Of a stretch of DNA of 64,000 nt, positions 53,025 to 63,639 are shown piece after piece. The position numbers and the translations under genes were made by a program. Source of the DNA: Trichinella spiralis (lineage: Eukaryota > Nematoda > Enoplea > Trichinellida > Trichinellidae); the NCBI GenBank assembly GCA_000181795.3, contig CM012955.1, positions 5,185,094 through 5,249,093 on the forward strand, given 5' to 3'. Every line of letters starts with the position of its first letter. Position 1 is the first letter of the stretch. The notes under the pieces were generated by a model, which was not told where the DNA came from, searched no databases, and worked only from the letters and a program-made list of their open reading frames with translations.

Positions 53025-53183
53025 ATGGCAGATGTGAGGCGATCCTTACTTCTTATCGATGTCTTCTTCCACGTTGCATGTTCAACAGCAACGATCAGTA
53101 GCGGCTTATTCGTGTGGCATTGGAATAATCCATTGTTCAACGATGACTCATCATCTGCTCGAAATCATTTAAACTATCCTTGA
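53025..53183 (+). CDS. Small 52-aa ORF with one hydrophobic segment
   Basis: Starts MADVRRSLLLIDVFFHVACS shortly after a good acceptor (CTTTTCCAG, about 53004), so the ATG could open the first coding exon after a 5' UTR intron. One likely membrane helix (LLLIDVFFHVA to ISSGLFVW), then a polar tail ending NHLNYP. Too short to assign; may be the first exon of a longer gene. Confidence 0.35.
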   Translation: MADVRRSLLLIDVFFHVACSTATISSGLFVWHWNNPLFNDDSSSARNHLNYP

Positions 53184-53959
53184 CGATATGATATGATCAA
53201 ACTTGTTGAACGACAACTTGCAATCCAATACATACGACGCGAGTGTAATATGCTAATTTCGTCGTCGTCATTTATCCAAGTAAATCGCTTTACTGGAGTA
53301 TTATTTTAAAAACTGTCCACGTTAATTACAGTTTATCGTATTGTCCAATAATTCTTGCTTAGCTTGTTTGAACTTTATCAATTATTTTGAGCTTTTCCAT
53401 TCATACTGATTCCTCTGAAACTGTTCATAATTAAATCTATAATTTATTGGTCAGCTAATTTCCAAATTTCAATAGTCGAACTTATAACTTATCCAATTGT
53501 CACTGTATACTTGTTTCTTATTATATTTAATGTCATTTTTTGAAAAAATATAAAAATACGAAAATAATACGATCAAAAGTAAACTGCGAAATGGATTATT
53601 TAAGATGAAAAGAAAATCATTTGTATTATTATTTCAAAATTTAATTTGTAAATATGATCGCAGGTTAAATTTTCGTTTCATCAGTTGTCTTTGCACTGTA
53701 TTAAACCAAAATAAAATCAACAATAATAATAATAAGAAGAAGAAGAAGAATAATAGAAGAATTCGACGTGTTGATTGATCTTTTAAACTGGGTCATAAAA
53801 ATAATAATAAATAAGATGGTTGTTGTTTATAAATGCATGTTTCAATTATCATTTAAAAATTGTTCACTTGTTGTTGTCATATTAAGAATAAGGTGATAAA
53901 ATTATTTTTATTACTTTCTCTTCTCAATCGTTGCCAATTTACCTAAAATGGCGTTAACA

Positions 53960-54480
53960 ATCACTTTGCAAAGTCTGACAGCACTAGGATCACCAGGAGG
54001 CAAATCAATAAATGCCGTACAATTGTTTGTAAGAATATTTTCAGCATAATTAATTTTTCAAAATTGAAATTTGATAAATGTAAAGTATTTTTTTGCATAA
54101 TAATAATTGAACTGTTCGTTGTTTGAGAATTGGAAAAATGAACAATAATAATCAGTAGTTGATTGGTTGAAAAGTAAATTGGTTTGACTTGATGTGAAAT
54201 GGTTTTTTTATTATTAATGCAAATTTGCAACAAGAAAATGTACGGGGAAAAGTGTACAAATGATAATCAATAGATAATGATGACGAAGGAGAAAAAATTG
54301 CTGTTGCTATAATTTACACCAACGTATCACCAGGCAACTGATACAGTTGTTGATTTGTTATTTTTGTTCATGAACGTGTAAATTAATATGCTTATTATTA
54401 AAATTATTCAAAGAAGAAAGTGATTGTCATTTGTTTTTTTTCTATCTTGATTATATTTATATTTACAGTCAACGTTGTAT
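53960..54480. other. AT-rich intergenic DNA upstream of ARL13
   Basis: No gene seen. Open minus frames here have no supportable coding character. Confidence 0.5.
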
Positions 54481-54528
54481 AATTCAAATTTACGTTCGAC
54501 AGTGACAGAAGTGGTTCGATGTATTTTG

Positions 54529-54542
54529 GTTGTCATGGAGAC
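54529..54542 (+). promoter_or_regulatory. RFX/DAF-19 X-box, perfect consensus
   Basis: GTTGTCATGGAGAC matches all 14 positions of the X-box consensus RYYNYYATRRNRAC. It lies 74 bases before the ARL13 start codon, within the distance known for ciliary genes of worms and flies. RFX factors use this site to drive cilium genes in ciliated cells. The match and position are seen; use is inferred. Confidence 0.75.
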
Positions 54543-54615
54543 GCGGTTGCAAAATCGGTTGTGCTGTGTCGGCGGTCTGTGACAATGCACTAAATGGCGT
54601 TGAATATTAGTGCGT

Positions 54616-56100
54616 ATGGGAAATTGTTCCACTAATCGAGGGCCAAAAAGGTGAGCATTGTGAAATTCAAAAAAAAAATAATAATTCTCTTTATCAATCG
54701 TACATATTATTTCACATTTCACTTTGTTCAAAGGAAGAGTCAAGTGGAAAAAGATATCCAACTAAGCGCGACTAATCAGATTGATAAATTTATTACTGTT
54801 ATTAATGTTTTTTTTTGCTTTTTAAATTGATCGTATTTCTCTTTTAATGTGCAGGTGCTTTTTTTTCTCGGAGCATTTGCTTAATTGTATTATTTATTGA
54901 TGATGCACATTGATTTGACGACGTTGATGACGATTTTGTGAAATCAAAAAACGACAAAGCAATAGCCAGCCAAATTGTTGAAGGTGAAATATTTCTTTTC
55001 ACTTTTTGACGAATTTCTGAAATAGAAATTAATTTTATTACATTTTTAAAGCAAATTTCACTGATGGAAAACAAGTCGAATGAGGAGAGGTTAAAAAATT
55101 GCCATGAACACAAACGTCGAAAATGCTATTTTCAATTGTGCAAAGTTCAGCGAAAGATTATTTTGTTCTCTCTTTGTATTTTTTTATAATTTTTTTTTGC
55201 TAATTTCCATTTATAATTTAATCTTTTGAAATTTATCAATACTTTTCCCAACGGTACAGTACGGAAGGGGGGGGGGGAAAGGAAAACAATTCTCGTCGGA
55301 TTTCAAGCGCAATTGTTCGTTATCTTAAATATGTCAAAAAGTTAAATTATGCACATATATATATATATATATATTTTATTTATTTATGTGATATTCAAAA
55401 AAATAATTTTTTTTTCAATATTTAGAAAGATAACCGTTGCTGTGCTCGGTCTCGACAACGCCGGAAAAACTTCACTGCTCAAGTGTCTTAGCCGAGGTGT
55501 TTTGTATTTTATCTTCAACTTGTACATTTGCAAATTCATTTTCAACGTTTTTTTTTTGAATTCTCTTCCAGAATCAAACGGCATTTCCATGCCTACAATA
55601 GGATTTTCCAAATGTGTAATTCAAATGAGAAATTACACGGTGACATTTTACGATCTCGGTGGCAGTTCTGGAATCAGAGACATATGGAAAAATTATTATG
55701 CAGAGGTATGCAATTTTCATCTTGCAAAAAAATATGCTTTTGTTGATGATAGACAGACTATTTACTCGTCGGGGATATTGTTCCAAATGAACCTGTGTTA
55801 TATATTGGTTGAATTGGGTCAATGTCGTATCAATTATTTCAAATTATATACTGTCAGTTATATTATTTCGTGGTGCTTCATTTAAATTTTACACACTTCA
55901 AGCATTGAAACAGTTGTTTTCTTTTGAATTTTCAGTAAAATGGATGAATTTCAGATTCACGGCCTTATTTTCGTCATTGACGGCAGCGACTGGACCCGGA
56001 CCGAAGAGAACAGATTCGTTTTGGGTGAGGTTCTGAATCACGAGTGGATTCACGGAAAGCCTCTGCTGGTGTAAATGAATATCTTTGATAATTACAACTT

Positions 56101-56135
<35 letters not shown>

Positions 56136-57126
56136 CTCGTTCGAAAGAATTTATTTCTTTCCTATATACAGCATCATCAACAAGCACGACTTGAATCCGG
56201 ACGTGAACGAACTCATCCTTGCCGAACAGTTGCAGCTCAGGCGTTTCGCCTACAACGCCCAGTGTCCTTACACATCTGCAAGTGATCGATTAGTTGAATC
56301 GTAATATGAGAAAAATTAATGTTAGCTTTCTTTTCTCCTCTGCCCCTTTCCCACATCTGTGCAGACGATGTGCAGCGCGGTGAAAAATTGTCGGCGGTAC
56401 AGTAGAAAATTGAAAAAAAGCATCGCATGGCTGTTGAAGCAAGTGGAGATGAACCACGATTGGATCAGCGAGAAAATCCAAGCCGACTGTTCGAACCAGC
56501 GTCGCAAATTGGACGACGACAACGAAAAACGAATGGAAAGAATACGAAAATTCCACCAACAGTCAGCGGATATTTTTTGTTTACTTTTTTATTCAAATTT
56601 CTTTTTTGTAAACAACGTAAAAAAACTTCATTTTGTGTTGAATTTCGGCTTACGTTTTTCAGAGAAGAAACGGAAAAGCAACGCACTGTAACAACAACAA
56701 CAGTAAAAACTGTTCGATTTACTCTTTCCGTCGAAGTAAGTTTCCAAAGTTGATAAATTTTAAAAATTTTCCATTTTCCAGATAAATAAATATATACGTT
56801 TAAAACAAATTTATCTGTTCAATAACAAAATATTTAACAATTTTATGCACATCATTTAGGAGGACAACAGTGAAAACCAATCCAACACTGAGGAAAGTTT
56901 GGAATTGGAGGAGTATGGTGATGTTGATCAGCAGCAAGTTTCAGAAATTGTGGAAAATAATCAGGATAAAACGGGTGATGATAATGATACTGATAATAAC
57001 AAGTGTTGCGTGGAAAATGTCAGCAGTGAAGAACAATTAAACAATTCGACTGGATTAAATGTGCGAAAACGAAAACGAAAACGGCTGGCTCGTTTCCATC
57101 GTGTCCAACCGATGGACAACGAATGA
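54616..57126 (+). CDS. arl13: ARL13-like ciliary small GTPase, 8 exons
   Basis: Exons 54616-54650, 55426-55496, 55572-55705, 55955-56070, 56172-56277, 56365-56561, 56663-56735 and 56860-57126 sum to 999 nt, 332 aa. ARL13 family GTPases act in the ciliary membrane, organise the axoneme and serve as exchange factor for ARL3. Motifs: P-loop GLDNAGKT (20-27), switch-I Thr44, DLGG (63-66), NKHD (122-125). The usual switch-II Gln is Ser67; ARL13B also lacks it. A coiled segment after the GTPase domain (WLLKQVEMNHDWISEKIQAD) is followed by an acidic tail and basic RKRKRKRLARFHRVQP, whose RVQP fits the RVxP ciliary targeting motif. The first exon encodes MGNCSTNRGPK, a candidate dual acylation signal. 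Intron 5 begins GCAAGT, a GC-AG intron needed to keep phase. The 35-nt first exon was chosen because it alone supplies ATG and phase 2 with a good donor. AATAAA at 57237. Confidence 0.88.
55267..55277 (+). repeat. Run of 11 G in ARL13 intron 1
   Basis: An unbroken G tract, exceptional in this AT-rich window, preceded by AAGG-type purines and followed by GGAAAGG. Confidence 0.9.
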
Positions 57127-57518
57127 ATTTTGAAACTGTCGCTAAACTACCTACCTACCTTACGCTCTTCTTGCCCTTCTGTTTCTACTGCCCCCCTCCC
57201 CCGTTACTGAAGCAACATTATCAACTCATTCGATCAATAAACATATTCTTCAACTTGTGAAAAGTGATTTTCAAATAGATAGATATATGGAAAGTATTTC
57301 TTTCAAATAAAAAATCAATCAATCAATCAACATATACGTCGTGAAATAGTGAACCAGAACTGACAAGTAGAGACGTCAAAATTTACCTGTCGCATCACTG
57401 GACATGAACAATCACATACCACGACGGCTGGAATATCCACTGGTCGACGGCCTATCTATAAGTAAAGTTCGTTTCGTTTGAATAATCTTTTTTTTTTCAT
57501 TTAAATTGTCTCAGAGTT

Positions 57519-58664
57519 TTATTTACAAAATTGTAAACAAAACAACTTGTTTACGTTAAAGTGATAACGAAAATTACCATCGGCAATTTGGTTGCATCTT
57601 CGCCTGCCAGAACGTTGCCGGGTTGATCGTGCAACGTATTGGTCTTCGGCTTCGATTAAATCACCCAAAATCTTCCTACGCAGATGAACAGTTCCGAGGT
57701 GCGTGCAGGCCGCTTTCTTGGTTTCGTACTGCTTCCAGCAGATCGTGCATCTGTAAATGGTGATCTTTTTCAACGGGACGTTTTGATCCGCTCGAAATCG
57801 TCCACCGCTGTAGTGGACACCACTGTCCCTGTCGACGGGCGTATCGGCCGCATTTCGTGGCCTGTTGCTGGGCTCGACCGGCGCAACGGTTACTGGGCCG
57901 CTTGGCCACGTCTCATTATTATTATCCAACGACTCAGCCCTGCTGCTGCTCGTTACGGTTGCTACCTCAGCGTCGACGGTTGGCAAATGGGGTGGAGTTG
58001 CACAACTATCACCAGCACCCGTACCACTACTCGGATTGTCAGTAGTCGAATTTGCATCGTCATCACTGTCGTCCACGGTCAGATCAACAATCACAGGTCC
58101 ACTTTCATCGGTCACGGTCGACTGAGCGACGTCGGAGAAATCGATCAAAAATTCATCCACCATCGACTTGTACATTAACAGTAGAAGATTGAAACTGCTG
58201 TGACAACTCTCTCGGTGCATTTTCAAACTCACCATACCACCGGGCAGCGATACTCCACAACAGCCACACTGATAACATTTGTGCATGTAGAGCACGTGAC
58301 TAACCAATTCGCCCACTCGACGTGCCTTGTATTTGCACGCACGACAACAGAATGCTTCATCGCGCGACGCTTCTTCTCTGAAGCAACTGCTGTGCAAATG
58401 CAAACTCTTCACATCCACCAACTGGGAATAATGGACCGGGCATAGAATGTTTCTTTTGTTCTGCTTCACGTGCACTTCGTCAAAATGACGCTGAAACTCA
58501 TTCCACTCCATTCGTACGCCACATTCCATGCACAGCGAATGCCAAGTCGTCGTGCTGTTCTGTTTCGTTCCATCATTACTGCTGCTCACTTCTGACAGAC
58601 TTCTTCGTTCAGCTTCATCGCAGTCGACATTACTACAGAATGCGAGACCAGTATCCGTCGTCAT
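57519..58664 (-). CDS. C2H2 zinc-finger protein with SUMO-interaction motif
   Basis: Single ORF of 381 aa from the first ATG. Four C2H2-like fingers: C45/C48/H60/H65, C107/C110/H123/H128, C133/C136/H150/H155 and, after a long linker, C306/C309/H322/H327 (YRCTICWKQYETKKAACTHL). A Cys/His-rich stretch at 75-94 might be another. The linker holds VIVDLTVDDSDDD (191-203), a textbook SUMO-interaction motif with acidic flank. A Ser/Thr/Pro-rich region follows. The basic ARSTRQRSGRRR near the end could be a nuclear signal. Probably a nuclear DNA- or SUMO-binding regulator; I cannot name an orthologue. The TAA stop (57519-57521) lies inside the AATAAA signal, so either the 3' UTR is minimal or the transcript splices at GATG|GTAATT near 57580. 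Convergent with ARL13, 392 bases apart. Confidence 0.8.
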   Translation of the reverse strand: MTTDTGLAFCSNVDCDEAERRSLSEVSSSNDGTKQNSTTTWHSLCMECGVRMEWNEFQRHFDEVHVKQNKRNILCPVHYSQLVDVKSLHLHSSCFREEASRDEAFCCRACKYKARRVGELVSHVLYMHKCYQCGCCGVSLPGGMVSLKMHRESCHSSFNLLLLMYKSMVDEFLIDFSDVAQSTVTDESGPVIVDLTVDDSDDDANSTTDNPSSGTGAGDSCATPPHLPTVDAEVATVTSSSRAESLDNNNETWPSGPVTVAPVEPSNRPRNAADTPVDRDSGVHYSGGRFRADQNVPLKKITIYRCTICWKQYETKKAACTHLGTVHLRRKILGDLIEAEDQYVARSTRQRSGRRRCNQIADGNFRYHFNVNKLFCLQFCK

Positions 58665-59540
58665 GTGCACTTGTCCAACGAGACGTAAGAACTACGCAAT
58701 TTATGCAACATACGGTAATGTTTTTTGCGCCTGATTTTTTTTAAGCCAACACTTCATACTAACACTGTAGTTACAGTCACGTCTGGAAATCAAGTTTCAA
58801 AATTAATACATATATATATATATATATATATAGATAGAAAAGAATTTAAAAAATTTATTTTAAAAAATCTGTCACATTAAAGAGAAAAAATTGACGAAAA
58901 TATTCGATAATTGAATTTTTAAGTGGAAAAAATGCCGCTGAATTATCAGTTGGATGCTGGAACCGATACAAACGGATGGAAATGTTCAGATTGTTCTCTT
59001 GTTCAACATTCGAACTGAACAAGAAACAAGCACACAACAATTGACCGACAATTGACAATTAAATGGGAAATTTTATTCAACGTACCAGCTTGACGCATAC
59101 CAGCTGACCAACGGACCAACAAAGATTTTCAAGACCAACGAACAGACCAATGACAAAAATGACAAAATTTGTTCCGAGAATTTTTTACAGGTATTTTTTA
59201 TTTAAAAATTAATTATAAAAAAATACTTGTTTTTTTGGTTTTTTGCTCATCAACAATTATTTATTTATTTATTTTCCTCAATCTGTATCAAAACAAACAG
59301 TAGATGTTTAATGTTTACAGTTTGAAGTTTGAAAATATTCAAAGTTATACATATTTATGTTTGAATAAAAAATAGGTCATAAATTACGCTGTTTTAGTAG
59401 CAAATTGAACAGTTTATAAATTTTTAGAGACGACAAACCGATAAATAGTTAGCTGAGCAGTGAGAAATTTGCACTTAATTAAATTACCTCGAATTATTGT
59501 CAAGAGGTGTTGAATCGACAATTCTGACAACGAACAATCT
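58665..59540. other. Intergenic stretch with one exon-like minus frame
   Basis: At about 58858-59016 on -, a pyrimidine-rich acceptor (TTTCTTGTTCAG) leads into a frame open for about 50 codons (NNLNISIRLYRFQHPTDN). It has no Met and no partner exon I can find. A TA microsatellite lies at about 58812-58830. Confidence 0.3.
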
Positions 59541-59924
59541 TCAGCACGAGGAAAAACAAGTAAAAACAGAAATCACCACTTGACAATCATTGTTTTCATT
59601 CATTTGTACCGTATACTTTTCTGATTTGCAAGGAACAAAAGCGTAGTCAGAATCGTGATGGGCGCGTGCGGAAAAAATATGCAAATGATCAGGGAAATAC
59701 CCAGTATCATGACACAATTTCAAATCGTCATTTATTTGGCGATGGTCTACCTTACTGTCTATTTTTTTGTGTTGCGTTTGCTGTGCACCTATTGGTTTAT
59801 GTACATCGCAAACGAATATTATTTTGCATAGCAGTAATATGGTGAAAGAAGCAATAATGCAGCAGATTTGACAAAAATACCAATTCAGCAGCATTATTTT
59901 TTCATCCAGCAGCGGACATCGCAC
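59541..59924 (-). CDS. Unrecognised 127-aa protein with one N-terminal membrane helix
   Basis: Intact ORF. Starts MRCPLLDEKIMLLNWYFCQI; an alternative Met at residue 11 would place the hydrophobic stretch ICCIIASFTILLLCKIIFV as a signal anchor. The remaining 90 residues are polar with six or so Cys (DLKLCHDTGYFPDHLHIFS, then VPCKSEKYTV), consistent with a small secreted or type II membrane protein. A frame this long is unlikely by chance at this base composition. It lies 57 bases after the next minus ORF upstream. No family recognised. Confidence 0.5.
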   Translation of the reverse strand: MRCPLLDEKIMLLNWYFCQICCIIASFTILLLCKIIFVCDVHKPIGAQQTQHKKIDSKVDHRQINDDLKLCHDTGYFPDHLHIFSARAHHDSDYAFVPCKSEKYTVQMNENNDCQVVISVFTCFSSC

Positions 59925-59981
59925 GTCGCAGAAGAAAATTCATTCAATCCGGAAGACGACTTCACTTCATGTTTTCGTTGG

Positions 59982-60353
59982 TCACTTTGTCAATGGACTT
60001 CGGATCCGGTGATCATAATCCAAAAGTGAAAATTGGCATTTTCCATCCAATGAATTTACAATATTTATATTTTTATCCGTTTGGGTGATGTTTCTTCTGT
60101 TGGCAATTAATATGCTGCAAAAATTCCATCCTTTCGATGGAATAGACATTGTCTGAAATGCTGCGATTTTATTGCTTCTATTAAAAGTATCAAATGGGTT
60201 GTGTTGTTTTAAATTTGTATTGATCGTTTTAAATTTTGGAATATTTTGTTTTTTTTGCATTTTTGTAAAGTTCCGATTATTCGCAAAAACCGTTTTCGCC
60301 AGCGTCGCGTTTTCTCCAGGCTGACGTTCAAAACTTTTTTCCATTTTATTCAT
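59982..60353 (-). CDS. Unrecognised basic 123-aa protein
   Basis: Intact ORF from ATG 60353 (MNKMEKSFERQPGENATLAK), Asn/Lys/Thr-rich, with no membrane helix. It contains NTNLKQHNPFDTFNRSNKIA and ends HRIRSPLTK. Upstream the frame stays open about 13 codons without ATG, so a 5' extension by splicing is possible. Same strand as the 127-aa ORF just downstream; I found no clean donor/acceptor pair joining them, so they are listed apart. No family recognised. Confidence 0.45.
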   Translation of the reverse strand: MNKMEKSFERQPGENATLAKTVFANNRNFTKMQKKQNIPKFKTINTNLKQHNPFDTFNRSNKIAAFQTMSIPSKGWNFCSILIANRRNITQTDKNINIVNSLDGKCQFSLLDYDHRIRSPLTK

Positions 60354-60599
60354 TCGTAAATTTACAAAAATTACAAAACAATCGTCAGCCAAACGAAAAA
60401 ATAGTTAAGAAATACTTCAGTGGAACAATTATGGTCATTTTCAGCCGCGCGAAGCATGCTCGTTTTCTTTTGACTTTTTTTTTCGAACGCTTCTGTCCGA
60501 TTTTGCATTGGCTGAAAATGTACAATTGAAATTGTGAAATTTCAACAAGCTGACGTAACAAAAAAAATGGCAACATTCCCCTTCGCATCAGTATCATTT

Positions 60600-61740
60600 G
60601 CTCAATCTTCGTTTCTGGCGGACAATTTTGCCCACAAGGAAATGCGCCTGTCTTGTTTACGGACTGTTTGAAAAAATTGCCCCACCGAAAAATATTTCTG
60701 TAAATTTTGCACGATTTATAAAATCAACAGTGAATAATTTTTAATTCATTTTTTCAAATTTTGTTCCAATAAATCAGCGATAAAAAGACGTTATTTTATT
60801 TATCATACTGTAATAGGGGGGTAGTTTTTGCTGCCACGTGGCACTTCCGCGTACGTTTAAGTGAAATCAGGCGCAATTTGAAATTCAATCGTTGACCAGA
60901 TGAATTTTGAACTTGTTACAAAAAACAAGTTTAATTTGGTGTAAAAACAGACGAAAAAATTTAAAACTTTATCAATTTTTATTGTTAATGGGGGAAATTT
61001 TTAATAAAAAAAAAAGAATTTTCAAAGAATTTCCACTGCTTCAAATGAAAATTGGAAGAAGGTGTAAAAAGTTGTTCGTCAACTGATGAACAAAATTGGT
61101 TTTGGTTTCGATTTCACTCTCACAATTGAGTTAATTTTTAATTCACGGTGGTGAATTTCTGTTTGCATTTATCATACTGTTTACTCGTTCAATTTCATCT
61201 CGTTATTATTCAATTGCACTTGGATGTGAATTATAATATATATATTTTTTTTTTTTAAATTGTCATCATCATCATCATATTGTACGTGCAAAATTAGTGG
61301 AAGATGAATTCTCACTTTTGGCTTCAAACAAGTATCTGGAAATGAAAAACAAACAAAAATGCCATTCAAACAAGCCAGGTGTATAAACTGTTGGCCGCAG
61401 GTCATTGATTCTGCAGTGCACTTTATTTTCGCAAAACTTGTTACAGTAAATACGGCAGCCTTGGCAGGTGAACACAAGTGGCCCCGTGTGTGTGTGTGTG
61501 TGCGTATTTTTGTCGTTGGAATTTGTCCAATCTTGCAAATTGCCTATGCATATTGCAGTTGGCAGCAATTGCACACTGTTGTTGTTGTTGTTGTCGTCGT
61601 TTTTTACCCCCTCTTTTTGCAAATATGCTATTTACCTCGCGTTGGTTTAAAAAACATTTGCAACTGTCCGTGTTGAGCTGACTTTTTCCTACTCAGCAGC
61701 ACGTTGCCGGAGTTATTTTGCACGCGAACGCCATCGCCAA
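60600..61740. other. Intergenic stretch, no gene seen
   Basis: AT-rich with a (GT)n run near 61487-61502 and GTT/GTC triplet runs near 61577-61600. Overlapping short ORFs here are products of these repeats. Confidence 0.5.
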
Positions 61741-61753
61741 CTATGCGGCTAAA

Positions 61754-61780
61754 AGCAGCAGCAGCAGCAGCAGCAGCAGC
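61754..61780 (+). repeat. (AGC)9 triplet repeat in the 5' flank of the MARVEL gene
   Basis: Nine perfect AGC units, then an imperfect continuation (GGCAGCAGCAGC). Lies about 190 bases before the start codon, probably in 5' UTR or promoter. No ATG-led frame through it was found. Confidence 0.85.
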
Positions 61781-61971
61781 TAAGCGGCAGCAGCAGCGTT
61801 CAGCTTCACCGCCTTTTTATATATTTCTTTCTTCTATTCGCGTGTGAAATTTCAACAGCAACATTTGACGTCGACGTTTTTCTTCTTCCCCCAGCCTTTT
61901 AACCATTTCCAATTTTCTTATTTATTTATTTGTAAATTTCAGCTCTATTTTCACTTGGCTTCACCAAAGCC

Positions 61972-63589
61972 ATGGCGTTGACTTTCGACATTGGCTATTT
62001 GTTCTCACGACCTTACGGTTTACTTCGCCTCAGTCAAGTGGTAATTCAATTTTCTTCTTCAATTTTACATTTCTCCTGCGCTCATTTTCATTTGCAAATT
62101 TATTATTTCTGAATTGCAAATGCATGACATGTAAAGTTTGACTTGTTTTTTTCTTTTGTTATTATTTTCCAAATGACAATTTATAAATAATTAAGTAATC
62201 AATACGTTCACCAGTCGTCACTTTGATCATTTTAATTTGAACAGGAAACTTCTAATCTGTCAATTTATTTTTGTTTTATTTTATTTTTATTACTCTTTTT
62301 ATTATTATTATTCATATCCAAATGCCAATTATTCGCCAACTTTGCCTGTTAAATTAGCATTAGCATTGTTTCGGGTCAGTGTGATTGTTTGTTCGCTTGT
62401 TTTCCACAACGACAACGATGATGATTAAGCGTTGTTGTATCAATGACCGGTTTTCACATCAAAGCATGAATGTTTCGCAAAATCGGGCCGCTCCTCTCAT
62501 GGCAAACTGTACCGGTTTGTTTTCCACTTTCAGTTTCACTTTCAAATCGATACAGTAGGAAAGTTAAATTAAAAAAAATACGATCCATTTTTTTTGTGCA
62601 GTTTTGAAAATTTGCAAATGTTGGAAATTGCTTGGGAATCAGCAATTGGAATGTACGTTGAATGTTGTTGTTGTTTTTTTTTTTTGATTTTCAATTTTCC
62701 ATCTCATGCTTATAAATTGTATTATTTATTGTGACGAGTTTGAAATTTCTCGATCACCTATTGACAACAATTGCGAACAATCGTAGTAAAATTTCGAACA
62801 AATATTTACTTTGATCAACCACTGACAAAAGTGGCGAATAAGCCATTAAAAGTAGAAATTAAATTTAGCACTGCACGTGCATGGACGGGGTTGTTTGCGT
62901 TTTGTTGAATCACACTTGTTTATTTTTGGTTGTTGTATACATGCGTGGGGTGGAGCGCAGGAGTTGGAAACTCATCGGCTTGTTGTTGTGAAAAAAAATT
63001 TGCTTTTTCTTTTTTTAGATTCTTTGTTTACTTATTGTAATATGCATCAGTGTGGCCGACTATTCTCTAGCCGGAACCGCGTTTGTGTGGTTCACGAGCG
63101 TTTCGTCGTTGATCAGCTCTGCAATCATTCTCTTCCTCTATGTGGTGCACTTCAACGAGACGGAAATGTTCGTTCGTGTGCCATGGTTTATGGCTGTACG
63201 ATGAGCATAATTGAATTTTCTTCACCATATATATATATAAATATGTATGCATATGTAGGAATTTGTGGTTTGCTGTTTCTGGTGTCTGTTCCACGCAATT
63301 TCTGGAATAATTTCCGCCGTAAACGCTGCCAACTGTGTCCGTTGCCTTGGAAACGTCAATTCTTGCTTCGGAGCGGCTGCTGTGAGAGCTTTTTTTCACT
63401 GAAGATGATGCAAATCTTTTTTTTCCCTTAAATTTAATATTCTATTTTTAGTTTTTCTGTTTTGCCGCAGCAATCGCTTTCGGCTTGTGCGCCTATTACC
63501 TGTACGGCGGTTGGCGACTGAACGTCACAACTAGTAACGTCCAACAGCAACGTACTGTAACAATCACAACTACCACTAGCCGTTACTGA
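61972..63589 (+). CDS. MARVEL-domain four-helix membrane protein (MAL/CMTM-like), 4 exons
   Basis: Exons 61972-62040, 63019-63195, 63259-63381 and 63452-63589 all break in phase 0 and give 168 aa. Four hydrophobic helices are visible: ILCLLIVICISVA; FVWFTSVSSLISSAIILFLY; FVVCCFWCLFHAISGIISAV; and FFCFAAAIAFGLCAYYLYGG. A short cytosolic start (MALTFDIGYLFSRPYGLLRL) matches the entry motif of MARVEL proteins. MAL, plasmolipin and CMTM members act in membrane apposition, apical traffic or myelin. The tail is Thr-rich (TVTITTTTSRY). The ATG has a strong context (GCCATGG). The frame remains open upstream to an acceptor at 61942, so a 5' coding exon is not excluded. AATAAA at about 63633. Confidence 0.85.
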
Positions 63590-63639
63590 CCGACGCCATG
63601 GAGAAACAAATAACAAACCTGATGCAATATTCAAATAAA

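Noticed and set aside
54534-54581. ATG at 54534 encoding METRLQNRLCCVGGL as the ARL13 start
   Set aside because: The CC pair looked attractive for palmitoylation, but no donor gives the phase 2 needed by exon 2 and a stop follows. The ATG at 54616 fits exactly.
57684-58178. 164-codon plus-strand ORF opposite the zinc-finger gene
   Set aside because: Antisense shadow of the intact zinc-finger coding region, whose fingers and SIM are unmistakable on the minus strand.
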